From: Acanthococcus lagerstroemiae
Lineage: Eukaryota; Arthropoda; Insecta; Hemiptera; Eriococcidae
Assembly (NCBI GenBank): GCA_031841125.1
Contig: CM063109.1
Location: forward strand, 596,321 to 660,320
Length of the DNA: 64,000 nucleotides
Direction: 5' to 3'
The notes beneath the pieces were generated by a model that was given only the letters and a program-made list of their open reading frames with translations, did no database searches and was not told the DNA's origin. Positions 46,206 through 57,750 of this stretch are shown here, piece by piece. The position numbers were made by a program, and so were the translations under genes. The stretch's first letter is position 1. Every line of letters begins with the position of its first letter.

Positions 46206-47018
46206 AAATTATTTATCGGGGAGGTATAACCGAAAACGGTTTAGCGTCGCTATTCTTCCGAGAATGAAAATGCCGATATTGGAGGGGCCCAGCATTTTCG
46301 TATATTGTTCAAAATGTTGTACTTAAACTATGTGTCAAGTTTTATCTGCTCTGGATTTTCCCCCTTTTTAAGCTACTTTTCGCCTAAATTGCGTGGACTT
46401 GTTGATTCTATTTATATAGCATTGCCGTCCTATAGATGCGTGAGATTAATTTGATGAGAGTGTAAGGAACTAATATGAGGTATAGGTTATATAAAATATC
46501 CAAGTAAGACTTATGAAAATAGCGCGTGTGGTTTCGTTCTATACCGACGCCTGTATGCTGGAGAAGTGTGTTCGTGTACTACATATAGGTATACCTAAGA
46601 ATAGTGGTTTCTCAAAGAGGCTCATTGGGGCGAGGAAAATATTGACCTTTCTTAGACTTTCCGTTGTCCAATAAGTTAGGGAAACTAAGGTACATGTATA
46701 CATATTAATACGAATAATTACGCGTAGGCAACGTTTAGGGCTCCACGGGGCCAACTGGGATTTAAACTTAGAGTTTCAAGTGTTGGCAGCCCTGCATATG
46801 TGTGAGTGATCACGTATGATTTACCGAAGCGTGTAGCAAACTTCAACTATCATTAAGTCGATTCGAAATTTACTTTCAAAGGAAATATGTCCTAAATTCA
46901 ACTGCATCATCACCAAAAAAATTAAATTATAATCAGTTCTACTGACAGATAAATTTTTACTTGGTTTTTTACCCTCCTGAAGATAGCAGTGTTTCTATTT
47001 GAAAGTACACATGATCAC
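46206..47018. other. unassigned DNA
   Basis: No gene recognised. Confidence 0.45.
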
Positions 47019-47589
47019 CAGGGCCCGAATTTTTATTCCCTAAAAAAGCTGAAATATGCGCGTATAATATGCGTTTATCAAATGTAAAATATGCCAAGAA
47101 ATTCCCTAAAAATGCAAAATATTCTAAAATATTCCCTCTCAAATTATGGCACACAGAAAGAAAACTAAACAGAAAACTCCTTGCTCCGGGTTCAGCAGTG
47201 CTGTATAAAACCTAACGTCGCAGGAAAAAGGCCTTGGTGTGTACGTATCACTAAGGTCCTTTTCTTGTGACGCGTCACAAATTCATGAACACTAAAATAA
47301 TTATTGAAAACTGAATAAAAATGTTTCAAAATTTCCCCCCCCCCCCCGATAATTTGGTAAAGTGGTAAAATATTTCAGTAAAATGGGGAAAAGTAAGCAA
47401 ATATTTAAAAACATTCCTTGAAACCACGCATTATATGCCAAAATATGCGTTTTGGTTGAAATATTCCAAAATATGCTCTAATAAATATAGCTCATTTTAC
47501 TCCAAATTTCATGATTCGTCAAGATAACTTTGATATATGTATAGATTAGGCTAGAAAAAAGATGCTAAAGCATAAAAATCCGGGCCCTG
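47019..47589. mobile_element. 571-bp hAT element with perfect TSD
   Basis: Ends CAGGGCCCGAATTTTTAT and, reversed, CAGGGCCCGGATTTTTAT. ATGATCAC stands on both sides (47011-47018 and 47590-47597). AAATATGC and ATATGCGT words recur in both halves, as in hAT elements with subterminal motif repeats. No transposase. A C-run lies at 47335-47347. Confidence 0.94.
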
Positions 47590-49047
47590 ATGATCACTCA
47601 CTCATTTTCACCCGCTATAACACCCGCGCAGGTAATTTTGCAGCGCACTCTGGTACAGGTTTAAATCCCAATGAAAATTTGTCGATGTTCCAGTTGTTCG
47701 AACGAATTTTCAGTACAGTGACGAGGCAAGTAGAAACGAGATTCGATTCTGCGCTGCGTGAGTTCTCAGTTCTCAAAATATTGTTGTTACTTCGAGGGCC
47801 AGAGGCATTAATAACCTAAGAAACTCTTATTGATTTTTATTTTCCCCCTTCGAAAAATTTTAGAAATTTGTATGTCCTCTGGGAGACGCGAAACTATACC
47901 TAATGAATTGAAATTGTAAGGATGTAAAAGTTATTTATTCACTGTGGTGGTTCAGGAAATCGCAACTATAGCTGCTTCGTCTTCAAAATTCAGTGTTTGA
48001 ATAATGAATACATAGGTACTACGTATTTGTGCAACATTCAGCCTTGCACGTTTCACGTTCTACGCATTTGTGTATTATTGTTTTGGTCATCTTTTACCTT
48101 TTTTTTTTTATGTTTTGTTTTTAATATTAGTAGGCATAGTCTATGTGTGTAAAATGTGTGCATGTTGGTACGTACGAGCAAAGTAACCTAGCCATCTCAT
48201 AAGTGCAAGCTGTTAATGAACCAGAACACGGAGGTATTGAAAAGTGATATTATTTCAAAATATACAAATTGGGTTTCAACAAGGAGAGCCGAAGAATCCC
48301 TGCCTCTCTGTTAAGATTTTTTAAAGCACACGTGCGTCCACGCGCGTGTTTCTTTATGTAATTTACTTTTATGACGAAACCGATGAGTGTGAATAAGAGA
48401 GGAGCTAAGTCAAGGTCATCTCCTCTAGTAAACAGAGAAAACTGTATACATACCTATGTATGTAACTGTTTAAACTGCAGATATTAGATAATAAACGCAC
48501 ACGATGACGTATCGAAAGTATCCGCCTAGAATTGATAGATGCCTAGTGAAATGAATAAATTAGACATGTAGGTACATACTCGTACTCTCGCTTATATGAC
48601 GAACAGCCGCTGAGTCATTACACTCAAGTGATAGACTCTGCTAAGCCTCAAATGTAGCTGGGATTAATTCCGATTATTCTCCCATGAAACTGATATTTTT
48701 GATTTCGATTATTGATCCATTTAATCAACCTATTATATTCTGATGTGTTTTGATGATTGAGATTAATCTAAGCCAGGTATGATTGAAATTGATCCGACTC
48801 TCATTTTTTGTTAGCATATTCTGTCAGCTGATTGCAAGGGTATATTGACGACTGTTCAGAAACGTACCAATCGGGGGAGAGGGTAGTGTATGATCCTCTC
48901 AAACATTTTCCCAGGTTGGCAAATGCAGTAAAATCGACTTTCCGTTAGCAAAATTGGATTAACTGGTAAATATCCAAAAATGTCAATTTTTCGTTTGCCA
49001 TTTTTGAAAATAACTATTAATAAAATTAGGTTTCCTCTCTCATCCTT

Positions 49048-49052
<5 letters not shown>
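47590..49052. other. unassigned DNA
   Basis: No gene recognised. The stretch ends at the long (CT)n tract. Confidence 0.45.
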
Positions 49053-49098
<46 letters not shown>

Positions 49099-49104
49099 TC
49101 CTCT

Positions 49105-49167
<63 letters not shown>

Positions 49168-49202
49168 CTCCTCTCTCTCCTCTCTCTCTCTCTCTTCTCT
49201 CT

Positions 49203-49236
<34 letters not shown>
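49053..49236. repeat. long interrupted (CT)n array
   Basis: About 184 bp of CT repeats broken by CTTCTC and TCCTCC steps. Its right border is exactly the first LINE codon block. Serine/leucine- and arginine/glutamate-repeat ORFs here are artefacts. Confidence 0.95.
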
Positions 49237-49241
<5 letters not shown>

Positions 49242-50615
49242 CCAACAGCACTAAAGGTAGCAGTAGCAGTCCCTGTCTACAAAAATTGTGAAAAATCTGA
49301 AATGACTAACTACAGGCCAATCTCTCTACTTTCGGTATTCTCAAAAATTTTTGAAACCCTTATGAAGGAGCGAGTTCTATCCTTCCTGTTGAAAACTAAC
49401 TTCTTTGGTGAAAGACAGTATGGATTTCTACCAGGCAAATGCACTGATGATGCTCTACTCGATCACATTACAGAAATTACGGGTAATTTAGAAAACGGTA
49501 GACAAGTTGCGGCTATATATCTTGATATAACGAAAGCATTTGACACAGTCAACCATGATATTCTCTTAAATAAAATGGAAAAGTGTGGCTTCAGAGGGGA
49601 AATACTGCTTTGGTTTGAATCCTATCTAAAAGATCGCCTACAAATCACCAGGTTAAACACTACACTGAGTGATAAGCTACATATAGGAAGTGGTGTACCG
49701 CAGGGGAGTACGCTTGGCCCCCTCCTATTTCTAATGTATGTAAATGATCTTGTTAACTTGAAACTGGAAGGGTCCATCTACTCCTTTGCGGATGACACTG
49801 CTATTGTATACAATGGGAAGGATAGAAACCAGCTAATCGAAATAATTAACTCTGATATGAGTGTGTTAACTGAATGGTTCTATAATCATAAATTATTCCC
49901 AAACCTCCAGAACACAAAATTACTATGCTACAGTTACAGAAACGTGCCGCAGTTACAAAACTGTATTAAACTACATTCCACCCCAAACTGCGCTGCCGGC
50001 TGCCTCTGTGGTTGTATAGAACAAGTGAATGACATCAAGTATCTAGGCCTCATGCTAGATTCGAAGATGACCTGGGTGGCTCAGTCTCTCTACCTGCAAA
50101 CTAAGCTCCGTAAACTAAATTATCTCATATACTACGCATCAAAGCACTTTTCAATTAAACATCTATTACGTATCTATACAGCTGCATATGAGTCTGTACT
50201 GCGATATGGAATTATGAACTGAGGTAAGGCCTCAGCGTACCTAATCAATCCGATTTTCATACTATAGAAAAGGGCAATCAGGAATATTGCAGGTGTAGAG
50301 AAGAGAAGCAGCACTGATGTTTTATTTAAAAAATTCAATATACTTACTCTCAGTAGTTTATATAATCATAGTGCTGCTTGCTATGTTCAGAGAAGGAAAA
50401 CAAAATTTAACATAGCCATACGACCTAGGGTTGGCCTTAGAATGGGAGACTACATGGCCTCCATCCCTGGGTGGAGAAAATATCATTCTAGGTTACAAGG
50501 GGCTTACAACGCGCCAAAATTTCATAATAGTTTACCCACCTGTATAAAGGAAATCGCTAATAGCAAACGGTTTGGCGCTGAGTTGAAGAAGTATTTGTTA
50601 ATGACCCAATGTTAA
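49237..50615 (+). pseudogene. LINE reverse transcriptase, CR1/L2/Jockey group, two nonsense codons
   Basis: One frame runs from the end of the (CT)n array to the stop at 50613-50615, broken only by TGA at 50220-50222 and TAG near 50268. RT motifs in order: NYRPISLLSVFSKIFE, GFLPGKCTDDALL, YLDITKAFDTVNHDILL (first catalytic Asp), GVPQGSTLGPLLFLMYVNDL, SFADDTAIV (catalytic Asp pair intact), then KYLGLMLDSKMTW. The post-RT domain with FKKFNILTL and PTCIKEIA lies beyond the stops. The endonuclease and ORF1 are lost by 5' truncation. The Met at 49302 is internal. There is no RNase H. The 3' tail reaches the (CT)n at 51257. It is the freshest LINE coding region in the window. Confidence 0.88.
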
Positions 50616-51253
50616 ACATTGTTTACTGCTTCGGCTCTGTGTTCTTGTGTCTACACCTAAGAAGAGGCTGATTGCTTCTAAAACAGCTGAGATCTGCACC
50701 AGAGGCGTTTTCTGTTTTTTGTGTTTTATGGTTTATCTCTGCTTGTTTTCTGTTTTCTGTTTTCTGTTTTCTTTTTCTTTTACAATATAACTCTTATTTA
50801 CATATTTTATTTCTCTAGTTACTTAAATTTCATTATCTTCATTATTATTTTCTTTTCCTTTTCTTCTCTTTTGTTTACAGTCTTCTGTCACTTATTCAAG
50901 TAGTTTGATTTTTATTTATTTATCTGTTTACTTATCGCTGGCTAACTTTTATTTCATTTTACTATTTTTGTTCTTATTTTATTATTTGTTCCAAAAGTAT
51001 TCTATTGTTTTTTATCCTATTTGTTTCATTTATTTATCTTTTAGTTTTGTTATCATCGTATTATTTCTTTATCCATTTTGGGTTTGCCCTAGTTAAGTTC
51101 GATTTTTCATTTTGTTTTGTTTTGTCTTATCTTACAGTAGTTTATTTTATTTTCTAAAATGTAAGTGAGAGTAGCCCCCTCCACGCTCGCACAAATATGT
51201 GCATAGTGGAGGGGTCATGTACTAATTTAATATTGTAAAATTTAAAAACAATA

Positions 51254-51256
<3 letters not shown>

Positions 51257-51307
<51 letters not shown>
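51257..51307. repeat. (CT)n at the LINE 3' end
   Basis: About 25 CT units following AATAAATT. Confidence 0.95.
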
Positions 51308-51310
<3 letters not shown>

Positions 51311-51610
51311 AGAAAAAGGGAAAAAATGAAAGTACTTTCGGTATACGTCCCGGCGATCATCTTTCATATCAGCAAAAACGCGTTATACATGTACACGTGT
51401 ATGGTACCTTAATATACCGATATCAACTTTGTTACTGATATTTTTGGAACATGTTGTTAGCAACACGCGAGAAGAAGGAATGTCCTGGAGTATTTTCCCC
51501 CTTCCTCAAGCAGAGGCAAAAGGCCCCCGCCTAGCGGTAAATCCCAGACTTGCTAGGTGGCTCCATATGTATTGCTGAATTATACTTCATAAATTTATAA
51601 ACTATATCAC

Positions 51611-52430
51611 ATGTTTTCAGTGGGGTTCCCTGCTTGTTCAGCTCTTACCCATAGGTACCTTGCCGGGTGTCGCAGGGAACCCCGTACAGTTATTGTAACA
51701 CATTTATTATCACGACGACGACTCACGGATGACGAGGGGCAAGGCTACCACACGTTCGTGTCTTGCCTCACTAGGAGGAGGTGGACCAAGTCTACTCCCA
51801 ATTTACCGTGGTCTTACCTATTAGAGGAATTCGCAGCCTCACCCACTCGTTGTCAACGGCTTATTTATGCTTCTGCTCTTGACGACGACGATGAGGGTGA
51901 TGATGGGGGGAACCCTCCTCTGGCCTCTTCGGAAGCTGCCCCCTCCCGCTTTTGGGGTCTTCATCAGTGATGTAACCGTTGGGGATTAGCCTCTTCCGGC
52001 TTCTTCGAAAATCGCCCCATCCTCTTCCGGGTTCTCCAGCCGCCATAGGCTCTTGACAACGCCGCGCATATACCGCAGATGCTCGTTGGGGTCCTTGTTC
52101 ACACGTCCAGCCTCGCATCAGCCCATCGGGCACACTCTCCGAATACATGTCGAGGTATCTCTGGGCCAACACCGCAGGGGCACTGAGCGCTGTCCCGGCG
52201 GTTTCGGCGGTGCAGATATGTATGATGCAAAGCATCCTTGACCCGAGACCGCCTGAACAAGGAAGAAGTCCATCGGTACTTCTTCCCGTTCATACCTTAT
52301 TCATCGCTCGCGTATGTCAGGGAAAACACCTATGTCCGTCCACTGCGCCACCATCATGTTGACCCTCATCGATGGTCGCCTGGTGGAGCTGTCTCTGCCA
52401 CTCACTGGAGGAGGAAATAACGCGATGGAG
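51611..52430 (-). pseudogene. R1-clade LINE, 3' fragment with C-terminal zinc knuckle
   Basis: Minus frames from about 52430 show a C-terminal block of R1-clade ORF2: FLVQAVSGQGCFASYL (the LTGHG region), then CPCGVGPEIPRHVFGEC, a Cys-Cys-His-Cys knuckle, then a tail ending near 51970. RT and endonuclease are missing, as in a 5'-truncated copy. A 12-bp perfect hairpin, GGGGTTCCCTGC at 51622-51633 against 51672-51683, lies at the probable 3' end. The sequence differs from the R1-clade copy at 54345-58611, so it is another subfamily. The 119-codon + ORF at 51611-51970 is its antisense shadow. Confidence 0.72.
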
Positions 52431-53373
52431 ATGTCTCCAATCGTCGATTGCTTAAATCTGACAACGTTAACCGCAGAATCGAAATTGTAGAATTTTTGTC
52501 CGTGTGTTTTCAGATAGTGCCGTGTTCCATACCAATCACATTTCGAAAATGGTACTACACAGGATAATTGACGGCTACAGAGTGCTGATGAACGACTACA
52601 GTGGTAAGTACTTACACGAATTACATAATTGCATGGACCTGTACTATACGTTCGGTGTTTTCATGTTTTAAAAAGTTTCACTAATTCATTCTCATTCGAA
52701 AAATGAGTTATCTTTTATTCCGATTAGAGTATAGGTACACAAATACTTATACACGTTCGATCGTAGGTACATCGTGTTCGCTGTCAGTTATCTTGACTTG
52801 AGTTGCGCCTTAAATCCAAAGGTCTTAAAGGAATGTTTTCTTTTTCATTTGTAATTTTAGGCATTTATGCGCTAGGCTTTCAGCCAGAGTCCATTTCTAC
52901 CCGATGGATGCAGTCAAGGTTATTTATGAATGAGAATAAACAATAAAACAAAGAATAATACAAAATCACGTGTCAAAAAGAAACAGAAATTCTTAACTCC
53001 AATTTGAAGAACTGTAGAGCAATCTTTTTTTTGTTCCTCGAGGAAAAGAACAATGCCTTTCTTATTCGGGATGAAAAAGAAACAGCCCTCTTCGCATATC
53101 TCCAGGGAAAGAACAGAATTCGAGAGAAGAAGTAAAAAATTGTCAAAATAAAGACTGTATTCCATATCTTGAAAAATAATGTGAAAATCGTTCCTTTCTC
53201 TTCCTTAATAATGAGAGGAATTTAATTTGTAAAAGAAAAAGAAAAACATTTTTTCGTTTCCCTGCCTACAAACGTGACAAAATCGTAATTTCTTTTCCTG
53301 AATAATGAGAAGAATTTCGTTCTGTTCTCTAAAGAAGAATTTTTTTTTCGTTTCCCTGCTTAACAATGGCGTA
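52431..53373. other. unassigned AT-rich DNA
   Basis: No gene recognised. TTTTCGTTTCCCTGC recurs at 53253 and 53347, a local duplication of about 95 bp. Confidence 0.45.
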
Positions 53374-53608
53374 TAGGGACGTACCGATGGGGGGTGGAAG
53401 CTTCCTCTCTGTAGGATATTTTTTATTCAACAGTTGGGAAAATTTACTATTTTAGTCAGCTGAAGTTGGAAAATTTCAGTAGAGTTGGAAAAATCCAAAA
53501 GAAGTCAAAAACTTTTTTTTTTGCTTTGACACTTGGGAATCTTGAGTTGAATCAGTTGGGACTTTCATTCCCTCCCCCCTCCAGGAAAAACTCCTCGGTA
53601 CATCCCTG
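53374..53608. mobile_element. 235-bp hAT MITE
   Basis: Ends TAGGGACGTACCGATGG and, reversed, CAGGGATGTACCGAGGA. Flanks ATGGCGTA (53366-53373) and GTGGCGTA (53609-53616) match at 7 of 8. Confidence 0.85.
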
Positions 53609-54344
53609 GTGGCGTAGTTACCGAGGGGAGGAGCAAATACCCTCATCCCGAGATCAGGATGAAAAATGTAAAATTTATGATTAGGAGGGAGGGAAGACTA
53701 AGCAAACTGAGATGGTAGGTAAGCCCATTTCTCCGAAAGAAAGTTTAGGTGCTACGCGAATATACTGTAACCGGGTCATACTAGTCTAAAGTGACATTAA
53801 TTTTAGCTCGCCAAAATTCATGTTCTAATAAGGGGGGGGGGTGGCTTGTAATATGTAGTAGTGTTACATACGTGTGTTAGAACTGATTTTGTTTAGTTGC
53901 GCCCGCATGTTAGGGTGAGCCAGTGGGATGTCCAGCGTGTGACGATACTCGCTTATAAAGTTTGTTACAGTTATAAGATGTTGCGTAACATTGTGTAATA
54001 TCTCCACTTCTTTTTGATGAGAACATACTATAGTTACCATCTTTACTTGTGTAGTTCTTTATATGCGGTGTATTTTGGTAAAGGAAACCAGTTTTGTTGA
54101 AAAATACAGATCATTACATTTGAGTAATTTTTTAACTCAGTTTTGGAAACTAAGTAGATTATTGACCCTCTCCCTCCTGATAGGGTACTACCAGGTGTCT
54201 CAGCATAGATTACGAATATTTCAACAGTGTGTAGAACTCATCGAGACTAAAAAAATTTAAATACCAATTTATCGAAGTCTCAAATGGGAGGAAATTAAGT
54301 GTACTTGAAAGTGTATCCGGGAGTACCAGTTACAATTTCTGAGA
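53609..54344. other. unassigned DNA, possibly gypsy-derived
   Basis: If the R1-clade LINE split the gypsy pol gene, the rest of the RT should continue here on the minus strand. A short stretch near 54250 (DEFYTLLKYS) is faintly like the segment after the YLDD motif, but no later RT, RNase H or integrase block is visible. A G-run lies at 53833-53841. Confidence 0.35.
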
Positions 54345-54632
54345 TATGGTGTCGTGGGACGTATGGCTATGCACGCATGCTAAAGTGGCTCCTATGACAC
54401 CATACCTCCGGCACTGGAAACTACCCTTTCGAGTATCGCGCCAGTGGCCAGGGTTCGCTTTGGGGCCGGGCCAGAGCCCCCATTTCTCCATGCCGCAACA
54501 GTGCGCGCGTTCTTCCAGGGCCATCATGGGATTCCCTACTGACAAAGGTCCGCGCTCCCAGAGCGCTCGCCTGGAATTCAGGTCCCCGACAGCCGGACGC
54601 GCTGCCTCTTCACTCTCCGCTCCACATCTTAC

Positions 54633-57600
54633 CTACAGGCGAGCTCTGGACCACTCTGTCTCCATCTTCTTCCGCATGATGGCCGACACCTGGTTCCATC
54701 TGCTTTGGCTCCTCAGCATCTCCGGGACCAGAGTATCCGGTGCAAGACGGTCAATCACGCTGTCTCCGAGATTGATTGGTACTGTCCCATGCCGCTGTTG
54801 TGCCCAGACCTCGCACTCGAATAGCATGTGCCATGGACAGTCCTCTGCTCCTCGTCCGCAATGTGTCCACTCAGCGCTTGGTGCTATCCCCCATCTGATG
54901 CAGGTACGTGCCGAAACACCCGTGACCACTCAAGACTTGAGTCAGGTGGAAGTTCAGATTACTGTGCTTCCTACCCATCCACAGGTCGATGTCACGAATC
55001 AGCCCTCTGGTCCATTCGCCTTTGGATGAATGGGCGAGCCTGTCCTTCCATTCCTAGAGCTTGGTCAGCTGAATGCCAAGACTTGCACGGCATGCTACCT
55101 GTCGTGTCCTCGCATTTTTCTGCGCGTTGTAGACCTCTGCCATCTCGACGACCTTTGGCTCAATTGGCAGTAAGCGACAAGCACGCCTACCGCCTCTGAC
55201 AAAACGGTGCAGTACGCACTGACGCACCTCATCGCGACTTTTTGCTCGACCCTCTTCATCTCCACTCTTTAGTAAGGGATCTGGATGGCTTTTGCGAATA
55301 CCGGCGCTCCATACAGCAGGACTGACATGATGACGTTCACGTACAGCTTTCTCCTCTGCTCCTTTGGTCCGCCCAGGTTCGCAATCAGACGTGACAGTTT
55401 CCCAGCCACACAGTCTGCCTTCTCCGTTGGCTTTGGAAGTGCTTGCGGAATGACAGCTTCCCATTGAACCACAGCCCCAGGCACTTCAGCGCTGGACACG
55501 GCGCGATCTCCACTCCTTTCAGCACAAACGTGGGATGGTCGTACTTGCGGAGCTTTGTAAACAGAACAGTTTCCGTCTCCTGTACCGCTAAGCACAAGCT
55601 CACCAACTTGATCCATTCAGTCAGCATCTCCAACGCCCAGTTCACTCTCCATGTGACCTCCGCTGTTGACTCGGCTTGCCACACCATCAGTGTATGATCA
55701 GCATAGCAGATGAGTTTCACACCCGGTGGGAGCACCAGCCACAGCAGTCCGTTGAAGGCGACGTTCCACAAGGTATAGGTCCAAGGACTGATCCCTGAGG
55801 AATGCGGCACATCATTTGCCGCATGACTGATCGAGCCACTGATTCCATCTCTATTCGGTGTCCACTGAAATACTTGCGGATGATCCATACGAGGTAGCCC
55901 GGCACCCATGCCGACTCCAACGCCTCCACTATATGCATGTATGGTATTGAGCTGAAGGCGTTCCGGATGCCGAGACTGACTGCCGCACAGAACTCCCTCT
56001 GCCGCGTCGCCTTCTCCGCCATCTTCTTCAGCTTGAGTGCAGAATCCGCGGTCAAAGGGCCGGTCCTGAAGCCGAACTGGCTGGTCGATATCGTCCTCTG
56101 CCTCTCAAGGTGTGTCTCCAACCTGTGTCCACAATCTTCCTTTCAAACGCCTTGCCTACAGTGTCAAGCAGGCAGATAGGCTGGTACAAGGACGGCTGTC
56201 CATCTGATTTCCCTGGCTTCTTGATGAGGGACAACCACGCCGTCTTCAGCTCGGGAATGTCCCCTCCTGTAACGCTTGGTTGAACACATTAGTCAGAAGG
56301 GACGGATCCGCTCAATAGACTGCCTCCCACACAACGTTCAGGATCATATCTGAGCCTGGCGCTTTCCCTTCTTCATCTGGATCCAGTCAGTAGCGCTGTC
56401 CATCTCTCCTGTGCTCAGCAGACAGAACTCTTCCTGCACCACATCAGACAATGCTGGTAGCAGTAGGTGCTGCGGAAACAGTTCCTCCACAACCTACTGC
56501 AACACTCCTGGCTCTGTGCGGCTCATCACCAACACCTCCCCCCCCCCTCAGCTTTCTTTATCACCAATCAATGCAGCTTGCCAAAGGGATCGCTGTCCGC
56601 TTCTTGTCGCAGTTCCTCCCAAGCTGCCTTCTTACCAGGCCCGTAGCCAGCCTTGCATTGCAATCAGGGCAAACGACATTGGAGGCAGGGCAATATTTTA
56701 ACTTCTTTAAAATATAATATCATTGATCTTCGGGAGTATCGAAGCTTTGAAGCTGTGAAGCATGAAGTTAGTGGGAGCATCAGCTCAGCGTTACCAGATG
56801 ATAAGGGAAGGGTCTTTTTTTTTTTGGCCAGCCAGGGCAAACTAGTTAGTCAACCAAGGCAATGCCCTGATTGCCCTGGCTTAGCTACTTACTTGCTTCT
56901 TACTCTTTCATATGGCTGCCTTGTGTGTACAAAGAGCCTGCTGGTACTGCTGTGAGGCTTCTCCCGCCCCTCCGTCATCTCACCCCATCCACTGATAACG
57001 ACCATGGAGGCGGTTACTCTCTTTCCACAGCTCAGCAATCTTGTGTGTCCACCAGTACACTGGAGGTCGCGCATGAGGTGTACTGACGCGGGGCACTGCG
57101 CTATCGCAGGCCGCTACCACCATCCTAATCTTCCTACAGCCCCATACTCTCCCTTTCCCCAGATGAGAGCAAGGAAGATCGCCTCCAACTGGTTGGCGTC
57201 TAGCTTCCTGATTGCTCATCTTCCTTAACAAGGTCTAGGCAAGCGGCAAGGTCCTCCAAGGCGTATCCTCTAGGGTCAGTCCGGCAGGAGTGCCATTCCT
57301 CAGATTTGGTGTTAAGGTCTCCGGCCGCAATCGCTCTCAACCTCCTTCTAGTCATACTGTCTTCCAGACAGGCAAAGTAGGTCTGAAACTCTTCTAGCAG
57401 CCTGTTCAGAGAGAAGTAGCAGCTGTAGATGGCAATGTCACCCAACTCTACAGCTATGTACCCCTCCCCTTCCACAATCCCACCCAGAGCTATTGGGCAG
57501 TCTGGGCACACTCTAACGGCTGCCAGTCCACTGCGGTCTCAGTACCATCCTCGCGCCTCGTCTATCCTATACAGCTTGCAGGCTATCACCAGGTCAACCC

Positions 57601-57700
57601 GTCTCTCTCCCGCCATGCTCCACAGAAAATCCTGGGCTACTGCACAGTAGTTCAGGTTAACCTGCAGGGAGTTCAGTGGCCTGGTCAGCGGCGTTGATTT
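54633..57700 (-). pseudogene. R1-clade LINE ORF2 (endonuclease, RT, C-terminal knuckle)
   Basis: Blocks in order on the minus strand: LQVNLNYCAVAQDFL (endonuclease start) near 57660; AIAAGDLNTKSEEWHS (the GDxN-type motif) near 57310; PPVYWWTHKIAELW (linker) near 57050; KAPGSD and LYQPICLLDTVGKAFE (RT start) at 56370-56150; GFRTGPLTADSALKL near 56060; CRIPQGSVLGP near 55800; and ICYADHTLMVW near 55700, where the YADD box reads YADH, so a catalytic Asp is lost. The C-terminal part has HLTQVLSGHGCFGTYL and a Cys/His knuckle (HCGRG...CPWHMLFEC) near 54860-54800. Frameshifts, stops and the 56636-56895 MITE inactivate it. Confidence 0.85.
56636..56895. mobile_element. 260-bp hAT MITE in R1-clade ORF2, perfect TSD
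   Basis: Left end CAGGCCCGTAGCCAGCC and reversed right end CAAGTAAGTAGCTAAGCC are diverged TIRs. CTTCTTAC stands on both sides (56628-56635 and 56896-56903). CAGGGCAA words lie near both ends. Confidence 0.86.
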
Positions 57701-57750
57701 GGCCTCCGCCCTCTCCTCCTCAGTGCTCACATCCTGGCATCCTCTGCTGC

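Larger units (their letters stand above)
49237..51307 (+). mobile_element. 5'-truncated CR1/L2-like LINE copy with (CT)n tail
   Basis: Coding part 49237-50615, then a T-rich 3' untranslated region of about 640 bp ending ACAATAAATTCTCTCTCT. CR1/L2-type elements often end in a microsatellite rather than poly(A). No target duplication can be seen through the CT arrays. Confidence 0.75.

Noticed and set aside
48856..49291. Arg/Glu-repeat and Ser/Leu-repeat ORFs
   Set aside because: Direct translation of the (CT)n array.
51611..51970. 119-codon plus-strand ORF
   Set aside because: Antisense of an R1-clade 3' end; no known domain.
54346..55199. 227- and 123-codon plus-strand ORFs
   Set aside because: Antisense to the R1-clade ORF2 C-terminus, which has recognisable motifs; no motif on the plus strand.
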